A DNA stretch of 6,277 bases from Candidatus Bathyarchaeota archaeon. GTDB lineage: Archaea > Thermoproteota > Bathyarchaeia > Bathyarchaeales > Bathycorpusculaceae. Shown here piece after piece: positions 5,641 to 6,277 of this stretch; the stretch's first letter is position 1; each line of letters starts with the position of its first letter. The notes beneath the pieces are model-generated. The model saw only the letters and a list, made by a program, of their open reading frames with translations, searched no databases and was not told where the DNA came from. A program made the position numbers and the translations under genes. The stretch is from the NCBI GenBank assembly GCA_018396615.1, contig JAGTQT010000063.1:2445-8721 (forward strand), written 5' to 3'.

Positions 5641-6277
5641 ATGAGACTCTACCCAGTCCCAACAGAAATCATAAAAGAAGAAGTCAACCTTGCCGATCTC
5701 GTTCTCAAAGCACTTAAAAAACAGAAACTAGCACTTAAGAACAACGACATTCTCGCCTTAACTTCCAAGATAGTTGCCTACGCTGAGGGACGCCTCGTCA
5801 AGCTAGTGGATGTTGAGCCCTCAGAAAAAGCAAGAAAGCTTGCAAAGAGATTTCTTCTGCAGCCAGAATTTGCAGAGCTTATTCTCCGCGAAGCTGACAA
5901 GATATACGGAGGCGTTGAAAAAGCTGTTCTAACCCTTAAAGACAATGTCCTAGTCGCCAATGCCGGCATAGACAGCAAGAACGCCCCAGAAGGATATGCT
6001 GTTTTATGGCCGAAAGCGCCAGAACAAATCGCTCGTTCTGTCAGAGAAGAGATCCAGACAAGAACAGGCAAACGCGTAGCGGTCATGATCATTGATAGCG
6101 GTCTAATTCCGTTAAGGATTGGCACAGTGGGTCTAGCTTTGGCAGTTTCAGGGTTTAACCCAATCAGAGATCACAGGGGCAAAGTGGACATTTTTAAGAA
6201 GACAATAAAGATAACTCGTCACGCTGTAGCAGATGATCTGGCTTCTGCCGCACATCTGTTAATGGGCGAAGCTGCTG
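5641..6277 (+). CDS. cofE: Divergent CofE-family (F420-0:L-glutamate ligase-like) protein, 3' end cut
   Basis: 212 codons are visible of a protein that in known archaea is about 250 residues; the window ends inside the gene. The fold signature is clear: NNDILALTSKIVAYAEGR (34-51), VANAGID (105-111), TGKRVAVMIIDS (142-153), RDHRGKVDIF (177-186) and ITRHAVADDLASAAHLLMGE (190-209). CofE adds glutamate to the lactyl carboxylate of coenzyme F420-0 with GTP and divalent metal. The Asp of NAGID and D152 of the metal site are kept, but the usual D-T-x-G-R-x-x-R is here D-S-G-L-I-P-L-R (152-159), losing the Thr, Gly and Arg. This may be a paralogous subfamily with another substrate rather than the F420 enzyme. 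The start at 5641 has GGAGGA upstream, seven bases after the MoaD-like stop. Family is firm; the symbol is tentative. Confidence 0.85.
   Translation, partial: MRLYPVPTEIIKEEVNLADLVLKALKKQKLALKNNDILALTSKIVAYAEGRLVKLVDVEPSEKARKLAKRFLLQPEFAELILREADKIYGGVEKAVLTLKDNVLVANAGIDSKNAPEGYAVLWPKAPEQIARSVREEIQTRTGKRVAVMIIDSGLIPLRIGTVGLALAVSGFNPIRDHRGKVDIFKKTIKITRHAVADDLASAAHLLMGEAA

Overview
The window looks archaeal. It carries eS17, a small-subunit ribosomal protein found only in archaea and eukaryotes. It also has a glyoxylate reductase of the type known from hyperthermophilic archaea, a MOFRL-type glycerate kinase, a coenzyme F420-0:L-glutamate ligase (CofE) family enzyme, Shine-Dalgarno sites of the GGAGG/GGTGA type, and TTTAAA-like TATA elements in place of -35/-10 boxes. 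Gene content and protein flavour would fit an uncultured TACK lineage such as Bathyarchaeia; that placement is a guess from familiarity, not from a search. The window is densely coding, and no gap between genes exceeds about 170 bases. I see no mobile element, CRISPR array, tRNA or rRNA.

Left part (1-1588, + strand): a TatD-family metal-dependent hydrolase, then a 167-base gap with a candidate promoter and a small leader hairpin, then eS17 starting at a TTG codon. eS17 overlaps a short, unrecognised, mostly helical protein by an ATGA junction, so the two are probably translated in coupled fashion.

Middle (1593-3852, - strand): a class I/II PLP aminotransferase (GTG start) and, upstream of it on the same strand, a D-2-hydroxyacid dehydrogenase of the glyoxylate/hydroxypyruvate reductase type. 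The 85-base gap between them holds a TATA-like element inside a perfect 7-bp inverted repeat, so the aminotransferase may have its own regulated promoter.

Right part (3949-6277, + strand): divergent from the reductase is a glycerate kinase, closely followed by a MoaD/ThiS-type ubiquitin-like protein ending in Gly-Gly and by a CofE-family ligase cut by the window edge. Spacing is 15-24 bases and then 7 bases, so these three look like one operon. The GGA-GGA codons of the Gly-Gly tail also form the Shine-Dalgarno site of the ligase gene.

Together, aminotransferase, reductase and kinase could connect serine or glyoxylate to hydroxypyruvate, D-glycerate and 2-phosphoglycerate, a non-phosphorylated serine/glycerate route. 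This is an inference from family functions plus adjacency. The most unusual protein is the CofE homologue, which keeps the NAGID and DD(L)ASAA..LMGE blocks but has lost the usual D-T-x-G-R-x-x-R motif. I found no clear evidence of a wholly new system.
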